Assembly (NCBI RefSeq): GCF_013141725.1
Contig: NZ_WHNZ01000022.1
Span: forward strand, 410,975-474,974
DNA length: 64,000 bases
From: Paenibacillus planticolens
Lineage (GTDB): Bacteria > Bacillota > Bacilli > Paenibacillales > NBRC-103111
Direction: 5' to 3'
Shown here: positions 15,912 to 23,721 of the stretch, one piece after another
Layout: the number at the start of each line of letters is the position of its first letter
Position numbering within the stretch: position 1 is the stretch's first letter
Translations under genes and position numbers: made by a program
The notes under the pieces: generated by a model
Database searches by the model: none
Seen by the model: the letters and a program-made list of their open reading frames with translations, nothing else
What the model was told of the DNA's origin: nothing

Positions 15912-16002
15912 AAAGGCAAAACCATTGAAAAGTGGTGACGCAAAGCTACAGGGACTAAATTGGCATCGTACTTCACGATCCAAAATGTCAGCCAGCTGCC
16001 AA
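15912..16002 (+). ncRNA. cyclic di-GMP-I (GEMM) riboswitch aptamer
   Basis: The hallmark parts are in order: AAAGGCAAAACC, the GAAA tetraloop hairpin ACCATT-GAAA-AGTGGT (15922-15937), the invariant GACGCAAAGC (15938-15947), ACAGGGACTAAA, a second hairpin, and the closing ATGTCAGCCAGCTGCC whose TGCC pairs with the opening GGCA. The class binds cyclic di-GMP. It lies 49 bases before the 62-aa gene. The likely expression platform is translational: CCTCC at 16009-16013 can pair with the GGAGG ribosome binding site at 16038-16042. No terminator is visible in between. Confidence 0.93.
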
Positions 16003-16050
16003 AACAGCCTCCGTCCGATTAATGTAGAACACACTAGGAGGATCAAAATA

Positions 16051-16239
16051 ATGGGAAAAATTGTGTTGGATGGCAGTATGAGTTTGGATGTGGAACACTT
16101 AGTTGCTAACCTTCATCTTCCGGAAAGCGATATTTTGAACATGTTTGCCTTTAAATTCAATAACAATCTGTTATCACCCGAAGAATCGATTAAGTTTATT
16201 CATTTTCTAAGGAGTGAACTGGACAAACGTATCCAATAA
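16051..16239 (+). CDS. riboswitch-controlled small protein of unknown function (62 aa)
   Basis: Not recognised. It begins MGKIVLDGSMSLDVEHLV and ends FLRSELDKRIQ; it is soluble, likely all-helical after a short beta start, with no signal peptide, membrane segment or cysteine pair. AGGAGG lies nine bases before the ATG. The c-di-GMP-I riboswitch directly upstream places it under the c-di-GMP signal, so a role in motility, surface attachment or sporulation is a fair inference, as is action as a small regulator or adaptor. A terminator follows, so this is the only gene of the transcript. Confidence 0.85.
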   Translation: MGKIVLDGSMSLDVEHLVANLHLPESDILNMFAFKFNNNLLSPEESIKFIHFLRSELDKRIQ

Positions 16240-16313
16240 CAGAATTATGCACGAACTAATTCAAAAATGCAGTCGGTTATTGTCTATAAAATTTATTTTT
16301 TTTCATAACAAAT

Positions 16314-16360
16314 AAAAGCCGGTCAGATCCCGTTTGCAATAACGAGACTCGACCGGCTTT
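16314..16360. terminator. bidirectional terminator between the 62-aa gene and nrdR
   Basis: AAAGCCGGTC and GACCGGCTTT arms with A/T tracts on both sides, ending two bases from the nrdR stop. Confidence 0.85.
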
Positions 16361-16362
16361 AT

Positions 16363-16842
16363 TTATTTGTCCCGGAGAAGACCGGGATCATGCTTTCCCA
16401 ATATTTGCGTCAGCTCTTTCAGGAACATGTTGATGTCCTTAAATTGCCGGTAAACGGAGGCGAAGCGAATGTACGCCACTTCATCGACCGGATACAGTTG
16501 TTCCATGACGAGTTCGCCAATGCCCAAACTGTCAACTTCCGCATGAGCGGTCGTGCGGAGCTGCATTTCAACTTCAGATACCAGCATCTCCAGTCTTTCC
16601 ATGGAGACGGGGCGTTTCTCACAGGCACGAATCAAGCCTCTTAATATTTTCTCACGACTAAATTCTTCCCTGCTGCCATCCTTTTTAATCACGATAAGCG
16701 GTGTTTCTTCCACCATCTCAAAGGTCGTAAACCTTCGCGCGCATTTCTCGCATTCCCGGCGACGGCGGATCGATTTGTTTTCATTAGCTGAACGTGAGTC
16801 AAGCACTTTCGTACCGGAATAATCACAGAACGGACACTTCAT
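16363..16842 (-). CDS. nrdR: transcriptional repressor NrdR
   Basis: 159 residues, the standard length. The N-terminal zinc ribbon is [17 protein letters not shown] with a second Cys pair in [12 protein letters not shown]; residues about 49-139 form an ATP-cone ([20 protein letters not shown]). NrdR senses ATP/dATP and represses ribonucleotide reductase operons by binding NrdR boxes. It stands alone here on the minus strand, divergent from the spore protein gene. Confidence 0.97.
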   Translation of the reverse strand: MKCPFCDYSGTKVLDSRSANENKSIRRRRECEKCARRFTTFEMVEETPLIVIKKDGSREEFSREKILRGLIRACEKRPVSMERLEMLVSEVEMQLRTTAHAEVDSLGIGELVMEQLYPVDEVAYIRFASVYRQFKDINMFLKELTQILGKHDPGLLRDK

Positions 16843-16895
16843 TCGCTATCTCTCCTTTCTCTTCTTTGTAGTGGATTACCATATGTTACATGTCA

Positions 16896-16924
16896 TGAAC
16901 TAAGGAGAAGTGCGCACAATACTA
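16896..16924 (+). promoter_or_regulatory. putative sigma-G (forespore) promoter of the SASP gene
   Basis: TGAACT (16896-16901) and AATACTA (16918-16924) with 16 bases between resemble the sigma-G consensus TGAATA / CATACTA. It lies 28 bases before the SASP start. Confidence 0.5.
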
Positions 16925-16952
16925 GTACCAACCGACAAGGAGGTGAACAGAC

Positions 16953-17168
16953 ATGAGCGCAGGAAACAGCAACACGCTAGTTGTTCCTCAAGCTAACGCA
17001 GCGTTGGATCAGTTGAAATACGAAGTAGCTCAAGAACTTGGTATCTCTATCCCACAAGATGGATACTACGGTAATATGGCTACTCGTGACACTGGTGCCA
17101 TCGGTGGTCACATTACTCGTCGCCTGGTACAAATCGCAGAACAATCTTTGGCTGGTCAATTCAAGTAA
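16953..17168 (+). CDS. alpha/beta-type small acid-soluble spore protein
   Basis: 71 residues. The two SASP signatures are present: LDQLKYEVAQELGI (with the GPR protease cleavage site in the KYEVA region) and the C-terminal GGHITRRLVQIAEQSLAG. These proteins coat spore DNA, shift it toward an A-like form and protect it from UV and chemicals, then feed outgrowth as amino acids. GGAGGTG precedes the ATG. The gene is monocistronic. It shows that the organism forms endospores. Confidence 0.97.
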   Translation: MSAGNSNTLVVPQANAALDQLKYEVAQELGISIPQDGYYGNMATRDTGAIGGHITRRLVQIAEQSLAGQFK

Positions 17169-17209
17169 TCTTGGATAGAGTATGCCGCTGAATCTGCAAA
17201 ACGGGAAGT

Positions 17210-17257
17210 ATTGGACTCTACGCCCCCCAAAAGGAGCTAGTCCAATGCTTCTTTGTT
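17210..17257. terminator. hairpin between SASP and transglycosylase genes
   Basis: ATTGGACT (17210-17217) and AGTCCAAT (17239-17246), followed on the plus strand by a T-rich run (GCTTCTTTGTTTT). The right arm overlaps the transglycosylase stop codon. Confidence 0.6.
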
Positions 17258-17830
17258 TTCCCAGCGATCTGTATCCGTATACAACTTTTTGTATTTATCA
17301 TAATAATAGATGACCCTCTGAACGTAATGCCGCGTTTCGCCGAACGGGATTTGGTCGATCCTCTCTACCGTGCCGTCCCAGACTTCCGCTTGCTTCCATT
17401 TATTCACATTCCCTTGTCCTGCATTATAAGCCGCAATCGCATAAATTAAATTTCCGTTATAGTGCTTTTCGAGCCAGCTTAAATACCAAGATCCGAGATT
17501 AATGTTCACATCTACTTTTAATAAATCTTCCGGTGAATGAGGTTCCAAATTCGTGGACTCCGCAATCCAATCCGCCGTATCCGGCATCAATTGCATAAGT
17601 CCCAGCGCACCTTTTCTCGACTCCAAATGGTGTTTATAATTCGTCTCCACCCGAATGATGGCGGCAATAAGAAAAGGGTCTATATTGTGCTTCGCCGCAC
17701 TTTGCCTAATTTCCTGCTCATAATAGATGGGATACAGTTTTCTTCCGATAAAATTGCTATTCATAAAGAGTACCAGAACGAAACAAACGAGCAAAAGGGC
17801 AAAAACTCGTTTTTTGCGTAAAAACTTCAT
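17237..17830 (-). CDS. membrane-anchored lytic transglycosylase (SLT domain)
   Basis: 197 residues: short basic N-terminus, one membrane segment (VFALLLVCFVLVLFM), then an SLT lysozyme-like domain with the catalytic Glu in FLIAAIIRVETNYKHHLES, followed by GALGLMQLMPDTADWIA and YAIAAYNAGQGNVNKW. It cleaves the glycan strand of peptidoglycan at the outer face of the membrane. The ATG at 17830 overlaps the coaE stop (ATGA) and has AAGGGG upstream, so it is translationally coupled and ends the polA-coaE run. Confidence 0.93.
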   Translation of the reverse strand: MKFLRKKRVFALLLVCFVLVLFMNSNFIGRKLYPIYYEQEIRQSAAKHNIDPFLIAAIIRVETNYKHHLESRKGALGLMQLMPDTADWIAESTNLEPHSPEDLLKVDVNINLGSWYLSWLEKHYNGNLIYAIAAYNAGQGNVNKWKQAEVWDGTVERIDQIPFGETRHYVQRVIYYYDKYKKLYTDTDRWENKEALD

Positions 17831-18423
17831 GAAAGCCCCTTCCCTAGCCAAAACCGTTCAACCTCAGCATAGGTATCTTCCCAAGCACCGCTGTTGTCGA
17901 TCACGATATCCGCTAGTTTGCGTTTTTCTTCTATCGACATCTGTGCGTCTATTCGGTTATTCGCTGCGCTTTCCGCTAAGCCGTCTCGCAGCATTAAACG
18001 CTCCAGCTGGATGTGCCGAGGCACATACACGACCATAATCTCTTCGAACATAAAGGATAAATTTGATTCTATCAATAAAGGAATATCGACGACAACCAAT
18101 CTGTCCGGAAATTGCTTTTCATAAGTTTCCATCTGCTCTCTGATCATCTTGCGGATAGGCGGGTGCAGCATATGTTCGAGCTGCTTGCGCGCTTCCGTAT
18201 CCCCAAAAACAATCTCACCCAGCTTTTTACGATTCAGAGAGCCGTCATCCTGCAGAACAGCTTGTCCAAAATGCGCAGCGACCTGTTCGAGAACAGGGCT
18301 GCCGGGCAGGACAACATCGCGGGCAATTTGATCCGCATCAACTAATAGAGCGCCGCGGCTGACCAGCATGGCGCTAACCGTGCTTTTGCCGCATGCGATT
18401 CCTCCTGTTAACCCGATATTCAT
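17827..18423 (-). CDS. coaE: dephospho-CoA kinase
   Basis: 198 residues. The P-loop is GLTGGIACGKST at the N-terminus; LVDADQIARDVV and VVVDIPLLIESNL are further family blocks. It phosphorylates dephospho-CoA in the last step of coenzyme A synthesis. The start at MNIGLTGG is favoured by AGGAGA nine bases upstream; an in-frame TTG two codons earlier is possible. It sits between ytaF and the transglycosylase, as in many Bacillales. Confidence 0.96.
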   Translation of the reverse strand: MNIGLTGGIACGKSTVSAMLVSRGALLVDADQIARDVVLPGSPVLEQVAAHFGQAVLQDDGSLNRKKLGEIVFGDTEARKQLEHMLHPPIRKMIREQMETYEKQFPDRLVVVDIPLLIESNLSFMFEEIMVVYVPRHIQLERLMLRDGLAESAANNRIDAQMSIEEKRKLADIVIDNSGAWEDTYAEVERFWLGKGLS

Positions 18424-18456
18424 AGGCAAATCTCTCCTAAACGTATTCCTTTTCCA

Positions 18457-19173
18457 CTATAACATTTTCAATAAACCCATAAGAATAAGTACACATCCAG
18501 GAAGTATAGACAGCTTCTTCATCCAACTCATTTCCGCATAACGAAATCCGATACGCAAGCCCAGCGCGATAAATGAACCGCTTGAAAGGGAGATAACAGC
18601 TGCTGTCAACAAAGGAACAAAACCGATTAATGCGGCTCCAATCCCTGCGCCAAAGGCGTCCAAAGAGAGCGCTAAGCCCAGCAAAGTGGCCTCAGAAGCC
18701 GAAATATTGCCCGATTTATCGACATCAGCGATGGACGGGGTTCGTAGAATTTGAATAACCAAACCAAACCGCTTGAGCTCAATATTCAGAATTTCCTTCG
18801 TCCTTTGCAGCGTATCCAGCGTGGCGGGTTCATTGCCGGCTGGGGAGATCGTGCTGATAGAGACTTGATCTTCGGAAGATTTCTCCGCCTCCTGGGATTC
18901 CTGTGATTTCTGTCTTTGCTGCGCTAACGCCCAGATCCCGATTCCGATCAAAATAAGAGCTCCAATGCGTTGAGCCACCATTGGACTCATAAAAGAAGAC
19001 ATCAACACGCCGATTTGCATGGAACTATAAATAATGATACCAGACCATAGAGATATAATACCAATAGAGAGAAACGGAATTCGGATTTTACGCAACCCGT
19101 ACATGACACCAACCCCGAAACCATCCAATGAAACTGCGAAAGCCAGAATGAACAAAGAAACCACCGGAAGCAT
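18457..19173 (-). CDS. ytaF: sporulation membrane protein YtaF (MntP-like fold)
   Basis: 238 residues with about six membrane segments in two halves, each with a conserved LSLDxFGxG motif (FAVSLDGFGVGVMYG and LALSLDAFGAGIGAAL), separated by a polar loop rich in Ser, Gln and Glu (about residues 88-125). The family is named from B. subtilis, where it lies next to polA-mutM-coaE, the same order as here. Its activity is not established; the relation to MntP suggests ion transport. Confidence 0.93.
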   Translation of the reverse strand: MLPVVSLFILAFAVSLDGFGVGVMYGLRKIRIPFLSIGIISLWSGIIIYSSMQIGVLMSSFMSPMVAQRIGALILIGIGIWALAQQRQKSQESQEAEKSSEDQVSISTISPAGNEPATLDTLQRTKEILNIELKRFGLVIQILRTPSIADVDKSGNISASEATLLGLALSLDAFGAGIGAALIGFVPLLTAAVISLSSGSFIALGLRIGFRYAEMSWMKKLSILPGCVLILMGLLKML

Positions 19174-19271
19174 AATACCCCTCCTAAGAGTTATACCTGA
19201 ATAACAAGCAGGGTCGCTGGTTATCTGGGCTAAGTACTCCTTATCATATGGGAAGGGCAGGCTTCACGTGC

Positions 19272-20132
19272 CTATTTCTCAGACTTCTTTCGGATTCTCT
19301 TCCGTTTCAAGGGTTGACAGGTCGGACAGATGTGCGTTCCACGCCCGCCGACAACGGTTTTGTATATTTCGCTTCCGCAAGCTTTGCAGGATTGCGACTG
19401 CCGTCCGTATATGTTCAGCTGATGCTGGAACATGCCGATTTCGCCTTGACCGTTGACGTACGATTTGATCGAAGATCCTCCAACCTCAACGGATTCGCTG
19501 AGTGTGCGGATGATCGCCTCATGCAGCAGGAGCAGCTCCTTCTTGCTGAGCGAGGATGCCTCTCGTTCCGGATGGATGCCGGCTAAGAAAAGAGACTCGT
19601 CTACATAAATATTACCGATACCAACAATATATTCTTGATTCAGCAGAAGCGGCTTAATCTTCGTCTTCTTGCCTGCTATCCGCTCCCGGAAAGCTTCGAA
19701 AGTGAAGCCTTCGTCAAGCGGCTCTATGCCCAGCTTATGCAGCGGAGGCTGCGTAAGCTCTTCCCCTCTTGGGAACAAATGCATGGTTCCAAATTGTCTC
19801 ACATCTTTGTACCGCAGCTCGCTGCCGTCGGTAAACCTAAACAGCACATGCGTGTGAGACTCCAGCGGGTCTTCACTGCTGTACAGACCATACCGGCCCT
19901 CCATCCGCAGATGCGAGACCATCACATAATCCGTCAAAACAAACCGCAAAAACTTGCCTCTGCGCTCGATGGTTTCAATCTGCTGCCCTTGCAGCAGTAC
20001 CTCGAACATCTGAATATCGTCCGGCTTTTGGATAATGCGCGGCAGTCTGACCTGAACACGCTCGATCGTTTTACCGGTAATTAAGTAGTTAAGTGTGCGC
20101 TTGACCGTCTCGACTTCGGGTAGTTCAGGCAC
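19272..20132 (-). CDS. mutM: formamidopyrimidine-DNA glycosylase
   Basis: 286 residues. MPELPEVETV carries the catalytic Pro2 and Glu3; the H2TH region and C-terminal zinc finger (CKACGSEIYKTVVGGRGTHICPTCQ split over two Cys pairs) are complete. It removes 8-oxoguanine and ring-opened purines and nicks the strand. It lies 32 bases after polA on the same strand, a standard pairing in Bacillota. Confidence 0.97.
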   Translation of the reverse strand: MPELPEVETVKRTLNYLITGKTIERVQVRLPRIIQKPDDIQMFEVLLQGQQIETIERRGKFLRFVLTDYVMVSHLRMEGRYGLYSSEDPLESHTHVLFRFTDGSELRYKDVRQFGTMHLFPRGEELTQPPLHKLGIEPLDEGFTFEAFRERIAGKKTKIKPLLLNQEYIVGIGNIYVDESLFLAGIHPEREASSLSKKELLLLHEAIIRTLSESVEVGGSSIKSYVNGQGEIGMFQHQLNIYGRQSQSCKACGSEIYKTVVGGRGTHICPTCQPLKRKRIRKKSEK

Positions 20133-20164
20133 GGATGTTCACCTCTTTTTGTAATTGGATAGCT

Positions 20165-22828
20165 TTACTTGGCGTCATACCAAGTAAGGCCAAAGTCTAC
20201 GTCTGCGCTCAGCGGCACATCCAGCTTCAAGGCACCTGCCATGACTTCCGGCACAAGGCTGCGCATAGTCTCGAGTTCCTCTTCCGGGACCTCGAAGACC
20301 AGCTCATCGTGTACTTGAAGCAGCATGCGGCTCTTCAAGCCTTCTTGCTTTAACCGGGCAGCCATCTGTACCATGGCTAGCTTAATAATATCGGCCGCCG
20401 TTCCCTGAATCGGCGTATTCATCGCGGTACGCTCCGCAAAGGAGCGCAGATTGAAATTCGAATGCGTGATCTCCGGCAAATACCGGCGCCGCTGCAGCAA
20501 AGTCGTCACGTAGCCTTTCTCACGCGCATCCTTCACGATATCGTCCATATATTTGCGCACGCCCTGGAAGACAGCAAAATACTGTTCGATGAACTGTGCT
20601 GCCTCCCTGCGGGTAATGTCCAAGTTCTGGGACAAGCCGTAATCGCTGATGCCGTAAACAATACCGAAGTTGACGGCTTTCGCTTGGCGCCGCATATTCG
20701 CGTCGACGGCGCTCTCCTCCACGCCGAAGACGTCCATCGCCGTCTTCGTGTGGATGTCCATATTCTGAAGGAACGCCTCCTTCAGCTTCTCATCCTGCGA
20801 GATGTGCGCCAGCACGCGCAGCTCGATCTGCGAGTAATCCGCTGCGAGAATGTACCATCCGGGCTCGGATGGCACGAACACTTTGCGGATTTTACGGCCC
20901 TCCTCCAGACGAATCGGAATGTTCTGGAGGTTCGGGAACTGGCTGCTGAGCCGTCCTGTGGCGGCAATGGTCTGCCGGTAATAGGTATGCACCTTACCGG
21001 TCTCTGGCCGCACCTCTTTCAGCAGCCCTTCCACATACGTCGATTGCAGCTTCGCAAGCTGACGGTAGTGCAGGATCTGCCCGACGACTTCGTTGTAGGG
21101 CGCCAGCCGTTCCAGCACCTCGGCATCCGTCGAGTAGCCGGTTTTGGTCTTCTTCCAAGCTGGCAGCCCCAGCTTCTCGAACAGGATCTCGCCAAGCTGC
21201 TTCGGCGAGTTAATATTAAATTCCACACCGGCGAGCGTATAGATGCTGGTCATGATCGTATCCAGCTGCTTGGCCAGATCGACGCCGAGCGCCTTAAGAC
21301 CTTCGGCATCCACCTCGATGCCGCGCAGCTCCATCTCCGCCAGCACGCCGGCCAGCGGCTGCTCCAGCTCATAGAAGAGGCGATGCATCTCGCCCTTCTC
21401 CAGTTCTTCCGCCAGCACTGGCACGAGGCGTGCGGTCGCCATCGCTTTGCGGCCCAAGTGGTCGCTAAGCGCAGGAAGCTCCGGCAAGCGGAATTTCGCG
21501 CCTTTGCCGAATACCTCCTCGTCTGCCTTGAGGCCAGGCAAACTGTACTTCGCAGACAGGCCGCTCAAGGTAAGATTCGACTCCGTCGGGTCAAGCAGGT
21601 AAGCGGCCAGCAATGCGTCGAAATCCACGCCCTTAAGTGCGATGCCCTGCCAAGCCAGCGCCAAAATAGAGCGGTGCAGGTCAAACAGCTGCTTCTTCTT
21701 CGTATCGTCCCCCAGCCAAGCGCGCAGCGGCGCGCCCGCTTCCCCGTTCAGCAGCTGGATAGGCACATAATAAGAGGTATTCGTCTCCCCCTCGTGAGTA
21801 AACCAGACAACGCCGACACCTGCCGCTTGATGCGGATTTTCGCCCACAGCTTCCACGTGAATCGCTGCGCTGTCGCTTAATTTGCCAATCAGCTCGCTCA
21901 CATTGGATTCTGTAACAACAACCGCTTCCATGCTTTCAACAACTTGACCCTCGGCTTCTAAGTCCACAGAACCGAAATCCATTTTCTCCAGCAAGGATTT
22001 AAACTCCAGCTTGCGGAACATGCCCGCCAAAGCTTGTCCGTCAAATCCATCGTAGCGGAATGTCTCCCACTCGGTTTCCATCGGCACTTCACGGAAGATG
22101 GTAGCAAGCTCTTTGCTCATGATCGCATCTTTCGCATGCTCCTCGACCTTTTCTTTCATTTTGCCTTTTAGGCTGGCCGTATTCGCAAGCACTTCTTCAA
22201 CGGTGCCGAATTCATGGAGCATTTTGAGCGCGGTCTTCTCCCCAACCCCGGGTATCCCCGGAATGTTATCCGACGTATCGCCCATCAGTCCTTTGAGATC
22301 GATAATTTGTGCTGGTGTAAGACCGTATTTCTCTTTGATTTCTGCCGGATTATACAGTTCTACTTCCGTTATTCCCTTACGCGTTATGGCAACGGTTACG
22401 TGATCGGAAGCGAGCTGCAGCATATCCTTGTCTCCGGAGACGAGAAGAACCTTCTCCCCCTTGGCGTCTGCCGCTTTGGTCAGCGTTCCGATAATATCGT
22501 CAGCTTCATAGCCTGACAGCTCAAACTGCGGAATTTTGAACGCTTTCAGCAGTTCTTTGATCAGCGGAAATTGTTCGGACAGCTCAGACGGCGTTTTGGC
22601 CCGTCCGCCCTTGTATTCGGTATATTCTTTATGTCGAAAAGTGATTTTCCCCGCATCAAAAGCAACGAGGAAATGCGTAGGCTTTTCTTCTTCAATTAAT
22701 TTCAGCAGCATCGTTGTAAAACCATAAACGGCGTTCGTGTGCAATCCGCTCGAATTGCTTAGAAGCGGCAAAGCATAGAAAGCTCTGTTCGCAATAGAGT
22801 TACCATCAATAATAATAAGCTTATCCAT
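20165..22828 (-). CDS. polA: DNA polymerase I
   Basis: 887 residues. Domains in order: 5'-3' exonuclease (MDKLIIIDGNSIANRAFYAL, SGYEADDIIGTL, GIPGVGEKTA), a 3'-5' exonuclease-like domain that lacks the usual DxE motif and is probably inactive as in other Bacillales, and the family A polymerase with LAADYSQIELRVLAH, RRQAKAVNFGIVYG and LLQVHDELVFEVP. It fills gaps in repair and removes RNA primers. The start at MDKLIIIDG is chosen because GGGGTG lies seven bases upstream; the frame extends 13 codons further. Confidence 0.98.
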   Translation of the reverse strand: MDKLIIIDGNSIANRAFYALPLLSNSSGLHTNAVYGFTTMLLKLIEEEKPTHFLVAFDAGKITFRHKEYTEYKGGRAKTPSELSEQFPLIKELLKAFKIPQFELSGYEADDIIGTLTKAADAKGEKVLLVSGDKDMLQLASDHVTVAITRKGITEVELYNPAEIKEKYGLTPAQIIDLKGLMGDTSDNIPGIPGVGEKTALKMLHEFGTVEEVLANTASLKGKMKEKVEEHAKDAIMSKELATIFREVPMETEWETFRYDGFDGQALAGMFRKLEFKSLLEKMDFGSVDLEAEGQVVESMEAVVVTESNVSELIGKLSDSAAIHVEAVGENPHQAAGVGVVWFTHEGETNTSYYVPIQLLNGEAGAPLRAWLGDDTKKKQLFDLHRSILALAWQGIALKGVDFDALLAAYLLDPTESNLTLSGLSAKYSLPGLKADEEVFGKGAKFRLPELPALSDHLGRKAMATARLVPVLAEELEKGEMHRLFYELEQPLAGVLAEMELRGIEVDAEGLKALGVDLAKQLDTIMTSIYTLAGVEFNINSPKQLGEILFEKLGLPAWKKTKTGYSTDAEVLERLAPYNEVVGQILHYRQLAKLQSTYVEGLLKEVRPETGKVHTYYRQTIAATGRLSSQFPNLQNIPIRLEEGRKIRKVFVPSEPGWYILAADYSQIELRVLAHISQDEKLKEAFLQNMDIHTKTAMDVFGVEESAVDANMRRQAKAVNFGIVYGISDYGLSQNLDITRREAAQFIEQYFAVFQGVRKYMDDIVKDAREKGYVTTLLQRRRYLPEITHSNFNLRSFAERTAMNTPIQGTAADIIKLAMVQMAARLKQEGLKSRMLLQVHDELVFEVPEEELETMRSLVPEVMAGALKLDVPLSADVDFGLTWYDAK

Positions 22829-22961
22829 AAGTTCGCACCCCGATTTTAGACATACTTCCTTCATCATAGCATACGAAATTAAAATAAAAAAACACTAGCG
22901 CACATAAACATGTAAGGAATCCATTAATCGATGTTCCGGTCTTCAAAAGGAGGTTCTCCGG

Positions 22962-23711
22962 ATGAGCCCTTTTTTCTCACCAACACGTAAAAAGGTTATT
23001 TTTTTCGATATGAATAATACGATTCTGGATCGGAGACAATGCTTTGATTCTGCCTTCCTGGAAGTCATGAACGACTATACGGCGAGGTGGGAGCCGGACG
23101 AATCGCTCTTCACCGCCCAAGACGTGCTCCAGAGTTACAAAATGGAATGGAGCCGGCACCGCAAAGCGCCGATTCGAAGCCCCATTTCGCCGGATGAGCT
23201 TAGGCACATTTGTTTACGCAAGGCGCTCCAGCCCCTCCCTGTCAATGTCAGCACGGCCTTTACCCGGGCTTTTTTTGAACAGGTCGAAGAGCAGGAAGAC
23301 CATTTTGTCGCGCTCTTTCCCGGCGTGGAGGACACTCTGGAAGCTTTGTCCCAGAACTATAAGCTTGCCATTATCAGTAACGGTAATCGGAGAAGATTGC
23401 AGCATAATCTGGACAAAATGAAGCTGACCCGCTGGATTACCGAGGATCGCTTATTCAGCTCAGAGAAGGACGGTCCGCGTAAACCGCACCCCGCTATTTT
23501 TGAAAGGGCTCTGAAGACCATGAACGCGGCTTCAAGCCAAAGTGTGATGGTGGGGAACTCGTGGCGCAATGATGTCGTAGGAGCCGCCTCCAGCGGCTTA
23601 GACGCTATCTGGATACATCCGGGGAATATGAAGAAAATTTCAGAACGCCGTATCGGCAAACAGAAGGTCGTCATCATCCGTTCTTTTAAACAATTGCTCT
23701 ACACCTTCTAA
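22962..23711 (+). CDS. HAD-superfamily protein with altered motif I
   Basis: 249 residues of HAD subfamily IA layout: motif I VIFFDMNNTILD (D16), an alpha-helical cap, motif II LAIISNGNRRR, motif III lysine region GPRKPHPAIFERAL, and motif IV VGNSWRNDVVGA. The usual DxDxT is DMNNT, so the second Asp, the general acid/base of phosphatases, is Asn18. The nucleophile Asp16 is kept. It may be a slow phosphatase, another hydrolase or a binding protein. GGAGG lies upstream; it is divergent from polA. Confidence 0.85.
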   Translation: MSPFFSPTRKKVIFFDMNNTILDRRQCFDSAFLEVMNDYTARWEPDESLFTAQDVLQSYKMEWSRHRKAPIRSPISPDELRHICLRKALQPLPVNVSTAFTRAFFEQVEEQEDHFVALFPGVEDTLEALSQNYKLAIISNGNRRRLQHNLDKMKLTRWITEDRLFSSEKDGPRKPHPAIFERALKTMNAASSQSVMVGNSWRNDVVGAASSGLDAIWIHPGNMKKISERRIGKQKVVIIRSFKQLLYTF

Positions 23712-23721
23712 ACGGCAAATA

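Noticed and set aside
15821..15976. Upstream extension of the 60-aa minus-strand ORF
   Set aside because: It would be antisense to the c-di-GMP riboswitch and has no start signal.
20462..21880. Open frame of 472 codons on the plus strand
   Set aside because: It is antisense to polA, has no ribosome binding site, and its composition is that of a shadow of a well conserved gene.
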